A stretch of DNA of 64,000 nucleotides from positions 124,001 to 188,000 of the forward strand of contig JAEZLH010000029.1 of assembly GCA_023435895.1 (NCBI GenBank), in the 5' to 3' direction. Origin of the DNA: Bacillota bacterium. Lineage in GTDB: Bacteria > Bacillota > Clostridia > Lachnospirales > Lachnospiraceae. Positions within the stretch are counted from its first letter, which is position 1; each line of letters begins with the position of its first letter. The position numbers and the translations under genes were made by a program. This document shows, in pieces, positions 61,085 through 64,000 of the stretch. The notes under the pieces were generated by a model. That model had not been told where the DNA came from, did not search any database, and saw only the letters and a list, made by a program, of their open reading frames with translations.

Positions 61085-61114
61085 TATTTCGTACATTTTG
61101 TGACAAAAAGTGTC

Positions 61115-61144
61115 TTGACGAATCAATATATATAATGTTATAAC
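61115..61144 (+). promoter_or_regulatory. probable prs promoter
   Basis: TTGACG (61115-61120) and TATAAC (61139-61144) with an 18-bp spacer, about 50 bp before the prs start. A second TATAAT at 61131-61136 is too close to serve this -35. Confidence 0.4.
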
Positions 61145-61196
61145 TTTAATGGCTTTGTAACCAATTCAATTTCTATTATTCATGGAGGGAAATCTA

Positions 61197-62393
61197 ATGT
61201 CTAACAACGAGAAAATCGTAGAAACTATTCCGGTGGGTCAACTTGGTATCATCGCTCTGGAAAGCAGCAATGCTTTGGGAGAGAGCGTTAACGACTATCT
61301 GGTACAGTGGCGTAATGCCAGAGAGAGTGAACACAAGGGAACCATTGCATTTTCTGGTTATCAACGAGATTCTTATTTATTAAGCGCTTGTTGCCCGCGC
61401 TTCGGTACAGGTGAAGCAAAAGGTCAGATCAAGGAATCTGTCCGTGGCTCCGACCTATATCTTTTAGTAGATGTTACAAATCACAGCTTAACCTACAAGG
61501 TATGCGGTAATATCAACCACATGTCACCCGATGATCATTACCAAGATCTGAAAAGAATAATAGCAGCTGCTGGTGGTAAAGCCAGAAGAATTACCGTAAT
61601 TATGCCCTTCTTATACGAAGGAAGACAGCATAGACGCACCTCCCGCGAATCTCTTGACTGTGCATTAGCTTTACAGGAGTTAACCAATATGGGTGTTGAT
61701 AGTATCCTTACCTTCGATGCTCACGACCCCAGAGTACAAAATGCGATTCCTTTGAACAGCCTTGAAACAGTCGCTCCCAACTATCAATTCATTAAAGCAA
61801 TGCTTCAAAATGTTCCGGATATCAAAATCAATGAAGAGCATATGATGATTGTCAGCCCGGATGAAGGCGGTATGTCAAGGGCAGTGTACTTTGCCAATGT
61901 ATTAGGACTTGATATGGGTATGTTCTATAAGAGACGTGATTATACCAGAATCGTAAACGGACGTAACCCCATCGTTGCTCATGAATTCCTCGGTACTGAC
62001 ATCAATGGCAAGGACGTTTTAATCGTAGATGATATGATTTCTTCCGGTGAGAGTATGATAGATGTGGCTTCTGAGTTAAAGAAAAGAAATGCAGGCAGAA
62101 TCTTTGTAGCATCAACCTTTGGTTTGTTCACCAATGGCTTTTCCAAAATTGATGAGGCGTATGAGAAAGGACTTATCTACCGCGTACTCACTACCAACCT
62201 TGTATATCAGACACCAGAGCTATTGACCAAGCCTTGGTACATCAATGTAGATATGAGCAAATACGTTGCATTAATTATAGACACTCTGAATCATGATAAC
62301 AGCATCAGCGGCTTGTTAAATCCGGTTGAGCGCATTCAGAAGATTTTGAAGAAATATAATCAGGGTGGCTCTTCCAAAAAGCAAAAGCTTTAA
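61197..62393 (+). CDS. prs: ribose-phosphate pyrophosphokinase
   Basis: About 398 residues, longer than the usual 310-320 because of an extended N-terminal region and extra C-terminal helix, as in other Lachnospiraceae enzymes. Core motifs: MPFLYEGRQHRRTSRESL, TFDAHDPRVQN (catalytic loop and flag), VSPDEGGMSRAVYF and the PRPP-binding VLIVDDMISSGESM. It makes PRPP for nucleotide, His and Trp synthesis. ATG 61197 has GGAGGG upstream; an in-frame ATG five codons earlier overlaps that SD. Confidence 0.93.
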   Translation: MSNNEKIVETIPVGQLGIIALESSNALGESVNDYLVQWRNARESEHKGTIAFSGYQRDSYLLSACCPRFGTGEAKGQIKESVRGSDLYLLVDVTNHSLTYKVCGNINHMSPDDHYQDLKRIIAAAGGKARRITVIMPFLYEGRQHRRTSRESLDCALALQELTNMGVDSILTFDAHDPRVQNAIPLNSLETVAPNYQFIKAMLQNVPDIKINEEHMMIVSPDEGGMSRAVYFANVLGLDMGMFYKRRDYTRIVNGRNPIVAHEFLGTDINGKDVLIVDDMISSGESMIDVASELKKRNAGRIFVASTFGLFTNGFSKIDEAYEKGLIYRVLTTNLVYQTPELLTKPWYINVDMSKYVALIIDTLNHDNSISGLLNPVERIQKILKKYNQGGSSKKQKL

Positions 62394-62795
62394 GATTATT
62401 ATTTTAGGATTATTATTGTTATATAGAAATAAATCAGATTAATTTGTGTATCTATATTATGAAATAATAGTAGTTTTAAATAATAGCACCATATCATAGA
62501 AGTAATGCAGTTTCAGATTACGGATTTTATTAAATAATTCCGTTTAGGCTGTAGTTCTCTATTATAAATAATGTAGTTTTCAATTTATAGTTTAATATAA
62601 ATAATGCATCTTTAAACTATAGTGCTAAATTGTACAAGAATACAACTTTAAATGTAGTGTTATAATATAGGAATATTCCGCTTCAAACATGAATCTTTTT
62701 ATAGAAGTAAAGCAATTTTATTCAGAAATTCTATATAGATCCTATATAAAATCAATTATAAATTAGTTGTAAACAAAAATGGAATGTTGTAAATA
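62394..62795. other. AT-rich gap with degenerate repeats, no gene
   Basis: Several imperfect copies of an AATAATGYAGTTTT-ATTATAG-like unit occur between about 62465 and 62640. No open frame with an SD. It may be an eroded repeat array between convergent genes. Confidence 0.4.
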
Positions 62796-62844
62796 GAGAA
62801 GCCTTATTGAAAACGTAATATAAACGCTTTCAATAAGGCTTCTC
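62796..62844. terminator. hairpin between convergent prs and PBP genes
   Basis: GAGAAGCCTTATTGAAA (62796-62812) pairs perfectly over 17 bp with 62828-62844; 15-base loop. T-runs on either side are weak, but the position between two convergent gene ends supports a bidirectional terminator. Confidence 0.7.
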
Positions 62845-62881
62845 CTTTCAATGTCTCTCTTATTATGATTGATTCTATTCG

Positions 62882-64000
62882 TTATTGCCCCAAAGCAATC
62901 GTAGGCTTAACCGTAACCTTTCCATTGGTTGGGGTACCATTGGCAGGAGTAACCCCTCCCTGATCACCACCCGTTCCGTCATCTCCATTGTCAGCAGGCG
63001 GTGACGTCGGTGTTGGAGCAATTGTGGGTGTCGGAGTAGCCGGAGTTTTGGTTGGAGTTATGGTTGCCTCCTGTGTTATGGTTGGTGTAAGTGATGGCAT
63101 CACTGTTGGTGTAATATCATTTTTCCATTTATAATAATTAAATGTCTTTTTCATATCCTTGGTATGAATTTCATCCATAAAGTCATGCCAGATTTCGAGA
63201 GGATAGGTCTTTCCCATCAAGCCGGTAACAACCTTCGGCATATCATATCCAACCCATACACTGGTAGTATAGTAAGGCGTGTATCCTACAAACCATCCAT
63301 CTTTTGAACCACTCTTATCACCATTCGTAGTACCTGTTTTACCAGCGCTGATGGTGTTTTTTAAACCATTGCCTTTTGCGGTACCTCTCTTTAATACACC
63401 CGTTAATATCTCCGTCATAACTCTGGAAGCATTGGTGTCATAAACCTCTTTTATTTTAATATCCTCTCCTACAATCTGATTACCCGTAGAATCCATAATT
63501 TTCACAATACAAGTTGGTTCTCTGTAATAACCATCATTCTCCAAGGTAGAGTAGGCAGATGCCATCTCAACCGGGCTGGCACCATAGGTTAAGCCACCTA
63601 AAGCTGCAGATAAGGTATTGTCCTCTTTCACTATCTTCGAGAAATTCATAGCTTTTAAATAGGATAGTCCAACCTTAGGCGTGAGCTCCTGGAATAGCTG
63701 CCACGCTATGGTATTCACAGATTTTTCTACCGCTGTCTGGAGTTTGATTGCTCCTAGCTTGGAGCCACTAGGTCCGTCTTTAATCGGTTGATCAACTACA
63801 ATACTATCAGGTGTATAATTTCGCTCCAACGATGGGGTATAGACTACAAGAGGTTTGATCGTACTACCCGGCTGACGAAAACTCTGATAAGCCCTGTTCA
63901 GCGTATATCCACCCAAATCCTGATCTCTTCCTCCTACAATTGCTACCACTCTTCCGGTATCATTGTCTATGCAGACCGCCGCACCCTGAAGTTCATAGGT
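62882..64000 (-). CDS. class A penicillin-binding protein (PBP1a-like), C-terminal part
   Basis: The gene runs off the right edge; 373 residues of the C-terminal part are visible. The transpeptidase motifs are SFRQPGSTIKP (SxxK), EKSVNTIAWQ (SxN) and AGKTGTTNG (KTG). LQGAAVCIDNDTGRVVAIVG near the edge is the standard entry to this domain. It makes peptidoglycan cross-links. The C-terminal tail is rich in Thr and Pro (ITPTKTPATPTPTIAPTPTS) and continues with Gly/Asn, an extracytoplasmic linker usual in clostridial PBPs. A hairpin lies just past the stop. Confidence 0.94.
   Translation of the reverse strand, partial: TYELQGAAVCIDNDTGRVVAIVGGRDQDLGGYTLNRAYQSFRQPGSTIKPLVVYTPSLERNYTPDSIVVDQPIKDGPSGSKLGAIKLQTAVEKSVNTIAWQLFQELTPKVGLSYLKAMNFSKIVKEDNTLSAALGGLTYGASPVEMASAYSTLENDGYYREPTCIVKIMDSTGNQIVGEDIKIKEVYDTNASRVMTEILTGVLKRGTAKGNGLKNTISAGKTGTTNGDKSGSKDGWFVGYTPYYTTSVWVGYDMPKVVTGLMGKTYPLEIWHDFMDEIHTKDMKKTFNYYKWKNDITPTVMPSLTPTITQEATITPTKTPATPTPTIAPTPTSPPADNGDDGTGGDQGGVTPANGTPTNGKVTVKPTIALGQ

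Noticed and set aside
1..64000. Stop-codon reassignment, because several genes have in-frame TAA or TAG
   Set aside because: All core genes end normally at TAA or TAG, and the affected genes are accessory or eroded. Simple nonsense mutation explains them.

Overview
The window looks like a chromosomal segment from a low-GC anaerobic Firmicute, most likely a Lachnospiraceae (Lachnoclostridium/Anaerocolumna-like). The evidence is the near-origin housekeeping genes (mfd, pth, spoVG, murC, a DnaD-type initiator with a DnaC-like loader, a long PRPP synthetase, a Pro/Thr-tailed class A PBP), strong GGAGG ribosome binding sites, and many small flavodoxin/ferredoxin redox proteins. No tRNA, rRNA or CRISPR array was seen. 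Genus-level placement is inference. || Region 1 (1-5.2 kb, all minus strand): a MerR-controlled redox operon of MerR, nitroreductase, EFR1 flavodoxin/ferredoxin, DUF2271 and DUF4405 membrane proteins, an eroded second ferredoxin and an FMN reductase. It is followed by a small Cys-rich protein and two decaying genes: an SDR with an internal deletion and a LUD-domain gene with an in-frame stop. Two copies of the palindrome TGAACGTTCA sit in the promoter positions of the last genes. || Region 2 (5.2-6.6 kb): a Dabb gene cut off by a GC-richer scrap of a VirD4-type conjugative coupling protein, then AT-rich sequence. || Region 3 (6.6-35 kb): an AT-rich accessory region of about 30 short, mostly single-gene, almost entirely minus-strand units. 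Contents include SseB, an APH kinase, a TIR-like protein, MsrA, cupin, nitroreductase, GNATs, NUDIX, a PNPOx-like protein, DUF4275, DUF6273, lipoproteins and small membrane proteins. One plus-strand tyrosine recombinase lies inside it. Seven gene junctions carry the same short motif (core TAAACATAATGGGAAG) in one orientation, just past the 3' end of the minus-strand gene. Two of these sites fold into imperfect hairpins that resemble integron attC sites. This integron-like cassette organisation is the most interesting feature of the window, but it is a hypothesis. Several genes here are broken (frameshift, nonsense mutation or internal deletion). || Region 4 (35-49.9 kb): an ECF sigma/anti-sigma pair, HAD, MBL and esterase genes, an aldo/keto reductase divergent from a TetR regulator, a large secreted CBM-CARDB-beta-helix alpha-glucanase with a LacI-type operator, a lipoprotein with an ATC start, a transglutaminase-like protein and a SRAP protein. 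Two large palindromic elements and a duplicated bidirectional terminator lie between genes. || Region 5 (49.9-64 kb): conserved core. On the minus strand are a PrsA-like foldase, mfd, pth and spoVG; on the plus strand are murC, dnaD-like, dnaC-like and prs; on the minus strand again is a partial PBP. Seven DnaA-box-like 9-mers lie between murC and the dnaD/dnaC genes, some of them within the murC terminator stem. This suggests DnaA control of helicase-loader expression, or a DnaA-titrating locus.
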